Assembly (NCBI GenBank): GCA_037953745.1
Contig: JBAKBP010012383.1
Coordinates: 1-64,000, forward strand
Origin: Lithodes maja
Lineage: Eukaryota > Arthropoda > Malacostraca > Decapoda > Lithodidae
Length of the DNA stretch: 64,000 nt
Direction: 5' to 3'
The number at the start of each line of letters is the position of its first letter. Positions within the stretch are counted from its first letter, which is position 1. The translations under genes and the position numbers were made by a program. The notes below the pieces were generated by a model. It had not been told where the DNA came from. It searched no databases and was given only the letters and a program-made list of their open reading frames with translations. Of this stretch, positions 1 to 10,067 are shown piece after piece.

Positions 1-1290
1 CAATCAGAAATAGTTGATAGATCAGAAGATAGGTGTGCTGTGGCCTTATCAAGAGAAACTTGCAATACTTGCATGGTGGATCGTTGTAGAAAACAAGTTG
101 AATAGTGTATGTCATCAGCATATGAGTGGATAGGACTGGAGCTACAGTTGAAAAAATCATTAATGAATATTAGAAAGAGAACTGGAGACAGGTGAGAACC
201 CTGAAGTACACCGAAGTTGACATGTTGAAAAAGTGAGTGATGGTCATCCAAAACTGCCGCTGTGGAATGGCCTGAATGAAAATTAGAGATAAAGACAAGG
301 ATGAAGGGATAGCAACTGAAGGAGGGTAGTTTAGAAAATAGAGATTTGTGCCAAACTCTAACGAAGGCTTTTGACATGTCTAGATCAATAGAGAAGGTTT
401 CACCGAAGTCCCAAAGGGGTGATGATCAAGAGTTAGTAACATGAGAAAGAAAATCACCAGTAGAGTGGCTCTTTAAGTTTTTAACCCTTAACTGGCGGCG
501 CGCAACATATGTCGAGTGAAATCAATTTGGACTAAGTGGCGGTGCACGACAGCTGTCGAGCGCCAGTTTCAGCACGTAATGTTGCTGAGAGAGAGAGCTG
601 AGCGGTGGGACGAGCGTAGTAACCTTATGACCGCTCCCCACGACCACCGTGGACGTACTGAACTGTATTCTACTTTCCTCCCCCCTTTCTCACTCGCTAC
701 ACAGGGAATTATGTAAGGAAATTACCTTATTTTAGGGTTTTTGCACTCGTGTTGCACGATCGTTGCAAGGGAACCAGTGGTTGTACAAGGATGGTTCGGG
801 TGTCATTGGAAAGCTCTGTTTACGCTCTTTCAGGGATAGATACTTATTTTACGTTCTGGGTCTTATTTAGGCATGAAAATGAGCACGGAAACAACCCTAT
901 TTAGGGTAAAAAAAAAAAAAACGCTGTGCGGTACGGTCAAATAGACCGCCTAGCCCGCCAATAAGGTGTTAAGGAAACCATACTAGCGATCTGAAAGTAG
1001 ATTAAGCGAAGACAAATGCTTAACAAAATTCAAATAGATTAAAAACTTTAGAGATACAAGAAATATGAACAGAAGTTGGACGATAGTTGGAAGGTTGAGA
1101 GCGGTCACCCTTCTTTGGGACAGGTTGAATGAGAGCAAACTTCTAGTAGGAAGGGAAGACGTTAGATGAAAGACAGAAGCAGACAAATTTGCTTAGGCAG
1201 GGAGTTAGCACGGAAGCACAGTTAACCAGTGCAACAGGAAGAACACCAACAAGTTTACTATAAACTCCTTATATACTACACATCTTATTA
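1..1290 (-). mobile_element. LINE-J (jockey-like) reverse transcriptase fragment, degenerate
   Basis: Read on the minus strand, this stretch gives broken reverse transcriptase text. It contains a KFALIQPVPKKGD-like block near 1100-1150, an LLSDRQYGF block near 980-1000, a DLDMSKAF block near 380, and a YADD-type catalytic motif (SYADDIHYS) near 108-125. The same protein order appears in the plus-strand copy at 19549-21660, so both belong to one family. Stops and frameshifts occur throughout, and the left end runs off the window. The reading continues cleanly from the codons for GF to those for KS once the TTAA-flanked insert at 481-972 is removed. The jockey-like assignment rests on overall protein resemblance. 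Confidence 0.75.
481..972. mobile_element. TTAA-flanked MITE, family T1 (copy 1)
   Basis: The 492-bp segment starts TTAACCCTTAACTGGCGG and ends with the reverse complement of TTAACACCTTATTGGCGG, giving imperfect terminal inverted repeats with a TTAA on each side. It interrupts LINE-J reverse transcriptase text that resumes in register beyond it. A second copy lies at 41976-42459. The shared interior includes the block TTGCACGATCGTTGCAAG. TTAA targets and CCC starts are typical of piggyBac-superfamily elements; no transposase is encoded, so this is a non-autonomous copy. Confidence 0.8.
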
Positions 1291-1390
1291 ACATTTACAA
1301 AATTATGACACACAACCCGCCTCGGGAGACTCCAGGGTGGGGTGGGGGGACCAGAAATGACCCCATTGATCTGACCTCTGGAAATTACTC

Positions 1391-1785
1391 TTCAAAATGC
1401 TTTTGACCACTACTTTCTATTCTTATTGTGGAACACCACATTTCCTCTGTCAACCCAGATCTTCTCTTTCTCACTGAAACTCTGTTGTCTGGGACTACTG
1501 AAAGCATACACTTCTCTGTATCCTCCTACTATCTCTATCCTCAGTTTCAAACCAAAGCTGGATGTTGCAAATATGTGAGCAACAATCTTGCTTTCTCTTG
1601 TGTTCCCAATTTTGATTCTTCTTAATTCTCAAGTTTCTGGCTAAAGCTGTCTTGTCACTCTCAAGCTAAATATGTCTGCGTTGTTTATCTCTCCTCTAAT
1701 TCTACTGACTATCCAAAATTCTTTGACTATCTAACTTCTAAAGAGGAACACTTTCTATCCATCTCATGACACACCTATTGTGCTA
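1391..1785 (+). mobile_element. LINE-J copy, part 1: endonuclease domain, N-terminal half
   Basis: The plus-strand translation contains PDLLFLTETLL, a hallmark of the apurinic-like endonuclease of non-LTR retrotransposons, followed by a block ending YPKFFDYLTSKEEHFLS. The reading stops at 1785, where LINE-2A begins, and resumes at 13377 with AEISILGDFNVH, the next conserved endonuclease block. The joined order matches one contiguous endonuclease. TGTGCTA occurs at 1779-1785 and again at 13370-13376, a likely 7-bp target-site duplication. There is one stop within this part, so the copy was already inactive or decayed later. Confidence 0.75.
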
Positions 1786-1801
1786 CACTCTAATTAGCTG
1801 C

Positions 1802-1828
1802 GGAGATGTAGAGACCAACCCCGGCCCT
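1802..1828 (+). other. 2A-like ribosome-skipping motif GDVETNPGP
   Basis: The nine codons GGA-GAT-GTA-GAG-ACC-AAC-CCC-GGC-CCT encode GDVETNPGP, an exact match to the D-(V/I)-E-x-N-P-G-P signature of 2A peptides. It is preceded by TLISC, the kind of short upstream context that 2A needs. In other non-LTR retrotransposons, N-terminal 2A motifs either release the upstream peptide by ribosome skipping or act as signal sequences. Here the reading frame breaks downstream, so activity in this copy is unlikely. Confidence 0.85.
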
Positions 1829-2051
1829 AGTTCAACGTTGAAGAAACATCACCACCAACAAGTAAGGCAGACACCGACATTTCAACAGTCCCTAGCAGTA
1901 AAATTCGTTATAACAAACTGGGCCAGCAGGCACCCCAGTCTCCCGTCACGCTCCAACTCACAACCAAGACCGCAGGGCAACCGCCAGCACAGTGCCAACA
2001 CTTTACCTACTCAACATTACCCTCAACTGTATCATCACTACCACAGATATT

Positions 2052-2410
2052 GGTGACCCAAGTAACACAACATGCAACCAGAACACCCAAAATAGCAGGA
2101 AGCTCTTGCAAACACATCGATAATGAAGTAACAGCAACGAACAAGAAAGACAACAAGAGAAACCCCCACCCCCCACAACACGACGCCGCTGTACAACAAA
2201 TCAACCAAACCTACTACAACACAACCCAACACTATCGGCGACCCAGGTAGCTCAACATGCAACCAGAACAGCTAAAAAAAAAAGGTATCCGTCGCAACAA
2301 CATCAACAATAAAGCAGCAACAACGGCCAAGAACAAGGACAACATCAAACAACAAATACAGGTAGGGGTGGGAGGCGGGCAAGGGGGAGCCACAACCTGT
2401 CCCCATCTCA
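2052..2410 (+). repeat. Imperfect tandem duplication (about 187 bp) within LINE-2A
   Basis: The block starting GACCCAAGTAACACAACATG at about 2054 recurs starting GACCCAGGTAGCTCAACATG at about 2241. Both continue with CAACCAGAACA and later with similar CATCRAYAATRAAG and AAGAACAAGGACAACA segments. The duplication lies in the low-complexity linker between the 2A motif and the zinc fingers. Confidence 0.6.
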
Positions 2411-2736
2411 CACGCTCACACCCCAGCCGGTCACGGTGCTCAGCTGATCACCACACCGCCAGACGTAGGATGAACACTAACAGGAAAATATGTATAGTGT
2501 GCGATATTGGATTCAACAAAAGGAGTACAACTTCACAATGTAGTAGTTGTAATGAAACAGTACACGATCGATGTACTTACGTTACTAGCAGAAAATAAGT
2601 GGAATGCGAGAAATGTAGGGAATTAGCTATTAAAGGTCTTAAAATCATTTGTGAAATATGTGAATCACTCCTAACAAGAAAACAAAGGATCCTAAACTGT
2701 GTTAAGTGTAAAACTGTAGCTCACATGAAGTGCATC

Positions 2737-3301
2737 TATCGGGAATCTATTTAACGGTTAAATGATGGATCACTGGTACATGAATATCCCAACAAATAGT
2801 TATATAAAATATTTACCAACGAGGTATTCGTCGATGGGTTTAATCCAGTCCCCCACAAACGGCTAGTTCAATTGCATGACATGTAGGAATGTTAACATAA
2901 TACAATATCAATACAATGAACTTAGCTTAGAGGACTGGTGATGTAGGACTGTTGTTATATTGATTAGTTGTAGCACATGGTGAACTGTGGGTTGAGTCAG
3001 AGCCGGGGGAGGAGATGTTAACAGTATGGTGTTGATTGAGAGACTAAAGGGCCGGCGTCCGATCGCTTCGCGAAATTACATATGGCTGCCGGCTCATAAT
3101 AATTATAACCCATAACTTGGTTTCATAATACATCTAGAGCTGATGTAGATATTTATACATTACAGTTAATATTTAACCTAACTTAAGAATAAACTACAAT
3201 ACACAAAGAACCAGCCGAAATCGTACAAGCGATACGATACCGCCAAATTCAAATGTCCTATTGGACCAAAACCTGTCGGGATCATTACCCTATTCCCGAC
3301 A
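2737..3301 (-). repeat. BEL 3' LTR
   Basis: This is the direct repeat of 9498-10062, same length and nearly identical. On the minus strand it starts TGTCGGGAATAGGG and ends ATTCCCGATA, so its ends form the short inverted repeat TGTCGGGAAT/ATTCCCGATA with an A in place of the usual final CA context. The left neighbour is the GCATC target duplication. Confidence 0.9.
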
Positions 3302-3366
3302 TATTGCCCGCCACCAAAAATGATATACAGGAGCTATATACAGAGAACAAATAAAGGACATCGAAG

Positions 3367-6300
3367 TCAAAGATCACCTTGTTTGATCTTTGATCTCCAA
3401 AGATCCACGGAACTCATAGCCGTCCTCCTTTTGGGTCGAGCACCCCCTGAAGCCTGAGGAGGATCATCCTTCTCAACATCAGCTGCCCCACCTTGAGGAG
3501 TACTGTCACCAGCACTCTCCCGCGGAGGGGTATCAGTAGAGACGCCAGGATCATCCGGCAGTTCTACATCCTGCTCCAAGGGATATAACCTTACGACTGG
3601 ACGAGTAGTAACCCCAGTCGAAGTTCGTATTCTAGCAACCCTTATAAGACCATCAATGCCCTGGAACAAATCGATAATCCTCCCAAGCTTCCAAAATAAC
3701 CTAGGACGCTCATCATGAATCAGGACGATATCCCCGATACGAGGCCATCGTTGATTAGTCCCTTTGATCTTATGAGAGTGACGCTCGCGAAGAGACAGCA
3801 AATATTCTTGGGTCCACCGTTTCCATAGATCGTCGGACACCTTGTTTACATACTGGAAGCGACGACGTGTGGCGTCAGCATTGCCGAATGTAGGGTCTTG
3901 CAGATCTTCGTCATTTACGGACGATCTAGGAAAGGTATTAAGGGTTCGTCCACGTGTTAGCATAGAAGGCGAAATGGGTAAGAGGTCATCAACATCTGCC
4001 GAGGTATAGGTCAAGGGCCTGTCGTTGACTGACATCTCAATTTCTATTAAGATGGTTTGCAACTCCCGTCTGGTCACCAGTGCCCTTCCTAATACCTTCT
4101 TCATGGCAGATTTGACGATACCGATAGTTCTCTCCCAAATCGCCCCGAACCATGGTGCACGTGCTGGTATAAATCTCCACTGACAACCCTTTCCAGTGAG
4201 GGTAGCCACAACCTGCGGGTCATCCATTAAACTCTGGAGATATTTAGAGGCCCCGACAAAACAAGTCGCATTATCGCTCATAATAATTTGAGGGAAACCA
4301 TTGCGGCCTGCAAAGCGTCGTAGAGTATGCAAAAACCCCTCACTGGATAGGTCGTCAATCAATTCAATATGAATCGCTCTGGTTACCGCACATGTGAATA
4401 GGACGGCATATACCTTTATGATATTACCGGGCGATTCTCTAACATGAATCGCTCCGGTGTAGTCTACCCCGGTTACCTGAAATGGTTCAGTCCTTTGTAC
4501 CCTGAACTCAGGCAAGGGAGGTAGATCAACTGGGGAGTAAGGCTTACCCTGTAATCTTTTACAGATAGTACAGCTATTGTGGATCCCTTTAATTGCTTGT
4601 CGCATCTTAGGGATCCACCAACGTTGTCGCATATACACCAGAACATAATTTACGCCAAAATGTAGGCAGGTCCGATGGCATTGGCGAATCAACAGTTTGG
4701 TAATCAAATGAGAGGAGCTAAGGAGGACAGGATATTTCGCAGAATCAATAATGTCCGCCTTTTGTATCCTGCCTCTGCACTTAATTATGCCTCCTTCCAT
4801 ATATAATCCTAGCTGCCTCATTAAGTTTGAGGGTTTGGCCTTTGACTCCTTGCTCAGGATTTGATGTTCAGTAGGATAAGATTCCTTTTGTACTAAACAT
4901 ATTAGTTTTGCTTCTGCTGATCTAAATTCATGGAGTCTGATATGCTTCGAATCTTCACTAAGGAAAGACCCGTGAGCCCGACTTCTCATGTTGTTAATGA
5001 AACGGTATATCCATGCAAATACCCGTATTACTTGATCATAGCTGCCGTAACGTTCCCACTCTACCAACTTGTTATCCTGATGTGTAGTACTCACATTCGA
5101 ACTACTTAACACATCATCTTGGGGCCGACTTGAAGGATCAGATATGTATTCCCTGAAATCCTGAGGCCATTCAGTTGGAGATGTAAGCCATGGAGGTCCA
5201 TGCCACCAAATAGAGGAAGACATAAACTGCTGTGCCGAGATCCCCCGTGAAATTATGTCACTGGGGTTATCCCTGGTGCTCACATAGCGAAATGTAGCTG
5301 TAGGAACTAAGTCATGAATCTCATCAGTGCGATTAGAAACATAAACAGGTAACACTTTCTGGCTGTGTACCCATGAAAGCGCTATTTGACTGTCGCTCCA
5401 GACATAGACGTTATTAATCTGTAGTACGTCTGCATAAGCATCCAGTGTAAACTTTATTAGACGAGCAGACAGAAGCAATGCAGTAAGTTCAAATTTAGGA
5501 ACTGTAATCTTCTTTATAGGGGCTACTTTGGCCTTCGCTATAGCCAGCGTCGCTTCACTACCATTGCATACGTATATGGCAGTACCGTACGCACTATTAC
5601 TAGCATCAGAAAAGGCATGTAGATCCACCTGTTGACCACTAATAACCTGACGATTAAGTTGGACCTTGCAACATGTGGAAAGGTCCGACCGAATCAACTG
5701 CCAAGTATCTTGTAACTCAATCGGGAGGGGCGTATCCCAATCTAGTTTTAGCCGCCACAGTTGCTGTAAAAACATACGAGCACGGATTGTTACAGGCAGC
5801 ATAAAACCTAGGGGATCAAACAACCTCGCTGACAAGCTTAGGCAGTTTCGCTTGGTCATAAGCTCACTGCCGCATGGGGTGTGACAGAAGGATATACAAT
5901 CTGTGGTAGTGTCCCATTTGTGGCCTAAAAACTTCACCTCACTATTCTCAGTAGCTACACCGTCAGAAGCAAATTGACCTTTTAAAAGATCACTATTAGT
6001 GGCCCATTCTCTTAAGTATAAATGAGCCTTGGCAAATATATCGCGGATCTCCCAGCACCTCTTGAGCAATAAATCTTCATTGTCTCCGGTGCCTTGAAGA
6101 TTGTCCACATAGATCCCCTGCTTGATCTCATTCTTGAAGTCAGGATCTAGTCCAGCCTCCTCAAGATGACGCAAGATAGGAGCGTTGAGAAGGAACTGGG
6201 AACAGGTCGCCCCGAATAAGACGACTCTGAACCTGTAGACCAGATACTCTGAATCGAGATCCATTGGGTCCCGTGGCCATAAAAATCTTGTCGAGTCCCT

Positions 6301-8700
6301 GTCTTCACGATGGAGTTGAAGCATCAGGAAGGCCTTCTCAATATCGGCGACCCATGCAAACTTATGACATCTGAAGCGCAACATAATTTGCGCTAGATCA
6401 GAGACCAGGGACGGACCCGTGTACAGACAATCATTCAGGCTATAGGAGCGATCACTAGATTTAGCAGAGCAGTCATACACAATACGAACAGGAGTGGTGG
6501 AACTGTCCTTTTTAATCCCATGGTGAGCAAGGTAATGGATGTTATCCCCATACTCATTGAGATCTACTCTCTCCACAAATCCACGTTGTACCTGCTCGGC
6601 TAAAACTGCCGCATAAGTCTTGCAATAACTTGGATCCTTGACAAACTGCTTCTGAAGGCCACGTAACCTACCAAGTGCTAGATGGAAATTAGTAGGTAAT
6701 TTACTCTTGTTATCATTCCAAGGGAGCCTTACCACATACTGACCTCTGCCAGAGTCATACGTTACAGTCTCTTCATACGAGCTTAACGCTAGCTTGGACT
6801 CACGATCAAGTTCATGTGGGTCAATTCCAATATTGTCCAAGTCCCATAGCTTATCTATATCAGTACATGTATTATCAGGCACATTTGGCCTAATATATTT
6901 ATCTATGGGGCTTACTGCTACCTTGAGGACCGTAACCACCTCCACCTGTGTGTCTTGAGAGGAAGTGGCATAGGATCCAGAAATGGCATAACCTTGGGTC
7001 GTGGGGAGCATTATTAGCTTATCTACCCGCCGATATCCAGGGTGAACCAGGTCGTAGTAATAATCAGCTCCGACCAGTAGCATAATACCATTGTTAGCAG
7101 AGAGTTGATCATCAGCCAGTTTATACCCCTTGCTTCTGAGATATTTCAAATGTGGTTGAATCTCTGATGCTATATAGAAACTGGGTAGGGAGTCGACCAC
7201 AACAGCCTTGATGGGACATACCTTTTTTCTATAAACATATGAAATCTCCACAATATCATAGTCACTGGAATCTATTTCACCAGTGAAACCATGAAGACGC
7301 AAATTCTCTTGACCCTTGCTGGTACACTTGAGCTGGGGTATTGATGACCGCAGAACGAATGACCTCTGTGAGCATTGGTCAAGTAAGGTGCGCGTCATTA
7401 TAGTATTATTATTACTCCCCACTACTGGCAGCATCATAGTAGGAAGCAATTGACATTCTCGAGAAGCAATGGACATGGCAGATACTTTATCACCCTCGCT
7501 CTTACTTTTCTCATGTGACTCTTTGGGGGTTCTCCCCTTTTCTTTGCCGTCGTGCCGATCAGACTGGGTGCAAAGGGAAAACCAATGTTTCCCCTTGCAA
7601 TACTTACAAGGTTTGATATAGGAATTGGTGCAGGTACTGTTGAAGTGGTCTCTTGCCAGACAGCTGGTACATAACTTAAGCGATTTAGCCTTGCTAATCT
7701 TCTGTGTAGCCTTAGGATACTTAGGACACTGATACCACAGATGACCGTGGACACTGCACAACTTACAACCTAAGGATATTGGCCTTTTCTGTTTAGGAGA
7801 AGTCTGTACCGGGAAAGCTGCAGTAGATGGCGACACCTCCACTTGTCGGTAGTGTCCAGTACTCTCCATATTGAAGACTTCAGTCTGGTACACCTGCACT
7901 AACGCTTCCAAGTTTAGTGGAGAGTCGCTTAGTTGTCGTCTTAAGATTTCCCTTAGGGGAGAGGGTATTTTATTCAAGATATTCACACTAAATATCTCCT
8001 CCTTGGTGACGGCCATTGTCTCCATACATCGGAGGAGGCTCTCAAAGGAGGCATAGTACTCGTTTAGGTCCGCCACATCATAGGATGGAGGATCTAGTGT
8101 GAAGAATTTGGTAATTAAAGCTGTCTTGATGACTTCCACTCTCCCGTAAGTTCTCTTCAGCAACTCCACTGCAGACTCGTAGCTGGTAGCTTCTAGCTTG
8201 TACCCATCGACTAACTTCAATGCCTCCCCTTTCAATTGACCACGGAGATATGTGAACCTTTGGATGGATGTGAGCGTTTTATTCTGATGGACGGAACACT
8301 CAAAAATATCCCAAAATCCAGTCCAGGTAGCCGAATCCCCGGAAAAGGTAGGCAAAGTAAGCTTCGGCAGGTTAAAACCAGTCGCCTTTGGTGTACCGGT
8401 ATCCTTAACAGAGGTTGATTCTTGGGTGGAAGATAGTCTGGCTAAGGCGGTATTAACGTCCTCAAAGTACACAAGATCTGCCGACATTTCTTCTTCCACA
8501 TCGTCAGTAACTGTCAATAACCCATATACCTGCTGAGCATAACTATCATAAGTAGCTAGCGATTTAGTAACAGTAGCAAATTTACCTTTTATCTGATCAG
8601 CCGTGGCACTTATTAAAAATTCATCAAGATCTCTTAAACATCTATTTAAACTTCCCTTCATCCCTCCCTTAAGAATCTTAAGTTTCTTCAAATCTGTCAT
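3367..8700 (-). CDS. BEL Gag-Pol polyprotein (1777 aa)
   Basis: A single ATG-initiated reading frame with no internal stop. Domains in order: a Gag region of DUF1759 type (about 110-280, PKLTLPTFSGDSATWTGF); three Cys/His knuckles (about 310-375: CKLCSVHGHLWYQC, CTSCLARDHFNSTC, CKYCKGKHWFSLC); a retropepsin-like region (about 437, LLDQCSQRSF, where DTG/DSG is usual); reverse transcriptase (about 680-900, WVADIEKAFLML and GIYVDNLQG); RNase H (about 1030, FSDASNSAYG, and WSDSQIALSW); integrase (H-H-C-C near 1340-1385, then D in VTGVDYTG at about 1410, D in IMSDNATC at about 1473, E in IWERTIG at about 1520); and a DUF5641-like C-terminus (RWPRIGDIVLIHDERP). Length and order fit complete BEL/Pao polyproteins. 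No envelope-like ORF is visible. It replicates via cytoplasmic particles and integrates in the nucleus (family knowledge). Confidence 0.93.
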   Translation of the reverse strand: MTDLKKLKILKGGMKGSLNRCLRDLDEFLISATADQIKGKFATVTKSLATYDSYAQQVYGLLTVTDDVEEEMSADLVYFEDVNTALARLSSTQESTSVKDTGTPKATGFNLPKLTLPTFSGDSATWTGFWDIFECSVHQNKTLTSIQRFTYLRGQLKGEALKLVDGYKLEATSYESAVELLKRTYGRVEVIKTALITKFFTLDPPSYDVADLNEYYASFESLLRCMETMAVTKEEIFSVNILNKIPSPLREILRRQLSDSPLNLEALVQVYQTEVFNMESTGHYRQVEVSPSTAAFPVQTSPKQKRPISLGCKLCSVHGHLWYQCPKYPKATQKISKAKSLKLCTSCLARDHFNSTCTNSYIKPCKYCKGKHWFSLCTQSDRHDGKEKGRTPKESHEKSKSEGDKVSAMSIASRECQLLPTMMLPVVGSNNNTIMTRTLLDQCSQRSFVLRSSIPQLKCTSKGQENLRLHGFTGEIDSSDYDIVEISYVYRKKVCPIKAVVVDSLPSFYIASEIQPHLKYLRSKGYKLADDQLSANNGIMLLVGADYYYDLVHPGYRRVDKLIMLPTTQGYAISGSYATSSQDTQVEVVTVLKVAVSPIDKYIRPNVPDNTCTDIDKLWDLDNIGIDPHELDRESKLALSSYEETVTYDSGRGQYVVRLPWNDNKSKLPTNFHLALGRLRGLQKQFVKDPSYCKTYAAVLAEQVQRGFVERVDLNEYGDNIHYLAHHGIKKDSSTTPVRIVYDCSAKSSDRSYSLNDCLYTGPSLVSDLAQIMLRFRCHKFAWVADIEKAFLMLQLHREDRDSTRFLWPRDPMDLDSEYLVYRFRVVLFGATCSQFLLNAPILRHLEEAGLDPDFKNEIKQGIYVDNLQGTGDNEDLLLKRCWEIRDIFAKAHLYLREWATNSDLLKGQFASDGVATENSEVKFLGHKWDTTTDCISFCHTPCGSELMTKRNCLSLSARLFDPLGFMLPVTIRARMFLQQLWRLKLDWDTPLPIELQDTWQLIRSDLSTCCKVQLNRQVISGQQVDLHAFSDASNSAYGTAIYVCNGSEATLAIAKAKVAPIKKITVPKFELTALLLSARLIKFTLDAYADVLQINNVYVWSDSQIALSWVHSQKVLPVYVSNRTDEIHDLVPTATFRYVSTRDNPSDIISRGISAQQFMSSSIWWHGPPWLTSPTEWPQDFREYISDPSSRPQDDVLSSSNVSTTHQDNKLVEWERYGSYDQVIRVFAWIYRFINNMRSRAHGSFLSEDSKHIRLHEFRSAEAKLICLVQKESYPTEHQILSKESKAKPSNLMRQLGLYMEGGIIKCRGRIQKADIIDSAKYPVLLSSSHLITKLLIRQCHRTCLHFGVNYVLVYMRQRWWIPKMRQAIKGIHNSCTICKRLQGKPYSPVDLPPLPEFRVQRTEPFQVTGVDYTGAIHVRESPGNIIKVYAVLFTCAVTRAIHIELIDDLSSEGFLHTLRRFAGRNGFPQIIMSDNATCFVGASKYLQSLMDDPQVVATLTGKGCQWRFIPARAPWFGAIWERTIGIVKSAMKKVLGRALVTRRELQTILIEIEMSVNDRPLTYTSADVDDLLPISPSMLTRGRTLNTFPRSSVNDEDLQDPTFGNADATRRRFQYVNKVSDDLWKRWTQEYLLSLRERHSHKIKGTNQRWPRIGDIVLIHDERPRLFWKLGRIIDLFQGIDGLIRVARIRTSTGVTTRPVVRLYPLEQDVELPDDPGVSTDTPPRESAGDSTPQGGAADVEKDDPPQASGGARPKRRTAMSSVDLWRSKIKQGDL

Positions 8701-9497
8701 CGTTAAGGTCTAATTTTAAGCAACTTAAATTACAATGAGGTCAGACTACAAACCGTTAATCGCTTAGGAATCAACAGCGGCAAACCACCATTACTTAAGA
8801 AATTTACTCAAAAAGAATTAATAAACTAACGAAAGGAAATCATCTAACTAGACAAAAGAATTAAATACTAAATCCATTAAAAGAAAGGGTAAGGTGAAGC
8901 ACTAATTATTATAAGCCCTTTATAGGTAAGCCCAGTTGGTTAAGCTACAATCATGAGGTCTGACTATTAACGGTCAATCGCTTAGGAATTAACAAAGACC
9001 GACACTCATGACTGCCACTTTAAGCAACTAGGCCTAGGCTATTATGATAGTCAAATATAAAGAGTCACATGAGAACCCTCCCCACAGCAAAATGAATAAC
9101 GAGTCCCACAATGACAACACAACTAACACCACAGGCACACCACCAAAGCGAAATGAAAAGCCACCACAGACACCTGCAGGCCTAGACTGCCTAGCCTAGA
9201 CTAGGAGCGCGAAATGGCGCCCTACGAAATTACCCCAACCCCAATCTGCAGCCCAGCTAACCCACCAAAAAAACGCCAAGGTTCACACGCCCAATAAAAC
9301 TTGGAAACAAGTCCCAAAAAAGATAGAGACGGCGTCCATGCGGTAAAAAACACGAGGGAAGAAGCTGGGACAAATCGAGGGAAATGGCAGTCGGCCAACA
9401 ACGCGCGAGGCGGCAGCCATTTGTAATTCCACAAGCGTCAAGGAAGTAAACAAAACGGGACTACGGTAATATCTTGAGAGCACGAAGGACCAATATT
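8701..9497 (-). other. BEL 5' leader with internal repeats and primer-binding site
   Basis: This is untranslated sequence between the upstream LTR and the polyprotein start. Two similar blocks lie about 217 bp apart: atgaggtcagacta near 8734 and atgaggtctgacta near 8953, each followed by ttaatcgcttaggaat or tcaatcgcttaggaat. On the minus strand TGGTCCTTCGTGCTCTC (within 9474-9492) sits five bases from the LTR and is the likely primer-binding site; I could not assign the tRNA with confidence. Confidence 0.65.
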
Positions 9498-10062
9498 TAT
9501 CGGGAATCTATTTAACGGTTAAATGATGGATCACTGGTACATGAATATCCCAACAAATAGTTATATAAAATATTTACCAACGAGGTATTCGTCGATGGGT
9601 TTAATCCCGTCCCCCACAAACGGCTAGTTCAATTGCATGACATGTAGGAATGTTAACATAATACAATATCAATACAATGAACTTAGCTTAGAGGACTGGT
9701 GATGTAGGACTGTTGTTATATTGATTAGTTGTAGCACATGGTGAACTGTGGGTTGAGTCAGAGCCGGGGGAGGAGATGTTAACAGTATGGTGTTGATTGA
9801 GAGACTAAAGGGCCGGCGTCCGATCGCTTCGCGAAATTACATATGGCTGCCGGCTCATAATAATTATAACCCATAACTTGGTTTCATAATACATCTAGAG
9901 CTGATGTAGATATTTATACATTACAGTTAATATTTAACCTAACTTAAGAATAAACTACAATACACAAAGAACCAGCCGAAATCGTACAAGCGATACGATA
10001 CCGCCAAATTCAAATGTGCTATTGGACCAAAACCTGTCGGGATCATTACCCTATTCCCGACA
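9498..10062 (-). repeat. BEL 5' LTR
   Basis: The direct repeat of 2737-3301 carries the promoter side of the element in its minus-strand orientation. The right neighbour is GCATC (10063-10067), matching 2732-2736. Some plus-strand ORF text starting at 10014 lies in this LTR and is only chance extension of the LINE-2A frame. Confidence 0.9.
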
Positions 10063-10067
10063 GCATC

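Larger units (their letters stand above)
1786..2736 (+). pseudogene. LINE-2A N-terminal coding region: 2A motif plus zinc fingers
   Basis: The reading begins inside the element at TLISCGDVETNPGP (2A-like). It passes through a His/Gln/Asn-rich linker, shifts frame near 2050 and again near 2250, then enters a cysteine-rich module at about 2490-2736: CIVCDIGF, CSSCNETVHDRC, CEICESLL, CVKCKTVAHMKC. These C-x2-C and H-x2-C pairs look like tandem PHD- or RING-like zinc fingers, which are common at the N-termini of CR1/L2-type ORFs. A stop lies at about 2596. No ATG inside the element precedes the 2A motif (the nearest in-frame ATG, at 1766, is in the flanking LINE-J), so the copy is probably 5' truncated. 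Confidence 0.65.
2737..10062 (-). mobile_element. Full-length BEL/Pao LTR retrotransposon, apparently intact
   Basis: Two 565-bp direct LTRs (2737-3301 and 9498-10062) flank one uninterrupted polyprotein on the minus strand. GCATC occurs immediately outside both ends (2732-2736 and 10063-10067), a 5-bp target-site duplication. A purine-rich tract (GGCGGGCAATA, reverse complement of 3302-3312) abuts the downstream LTR, and a candidate primer-binding site (TGGTCCTTCGTGCTC) lies near the upstream LTR. By eye the two LTRs differ at only two positions (A/C in atccagtcccc versus atcccgtcccc; C/G in aaatgtcctat versus aaatgtgctat). The insertion is therefore young and possibly still active. Confidence 0.92.

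Noticed and set aside
1766..1785. ATG at 1766 as the start of the 2A-bearing protein
   Set aside because: The first eight codons belong to the LINE-J flank and to the target duplication; the element text starts at about 1786.
3367..8700. Envelope gene making BEL an endogenous retrovirus
   Set aside because: No third ORF or signal-peptide/transmembrane region lies between pol and the LTR (3302-3366 is only 65 bp).
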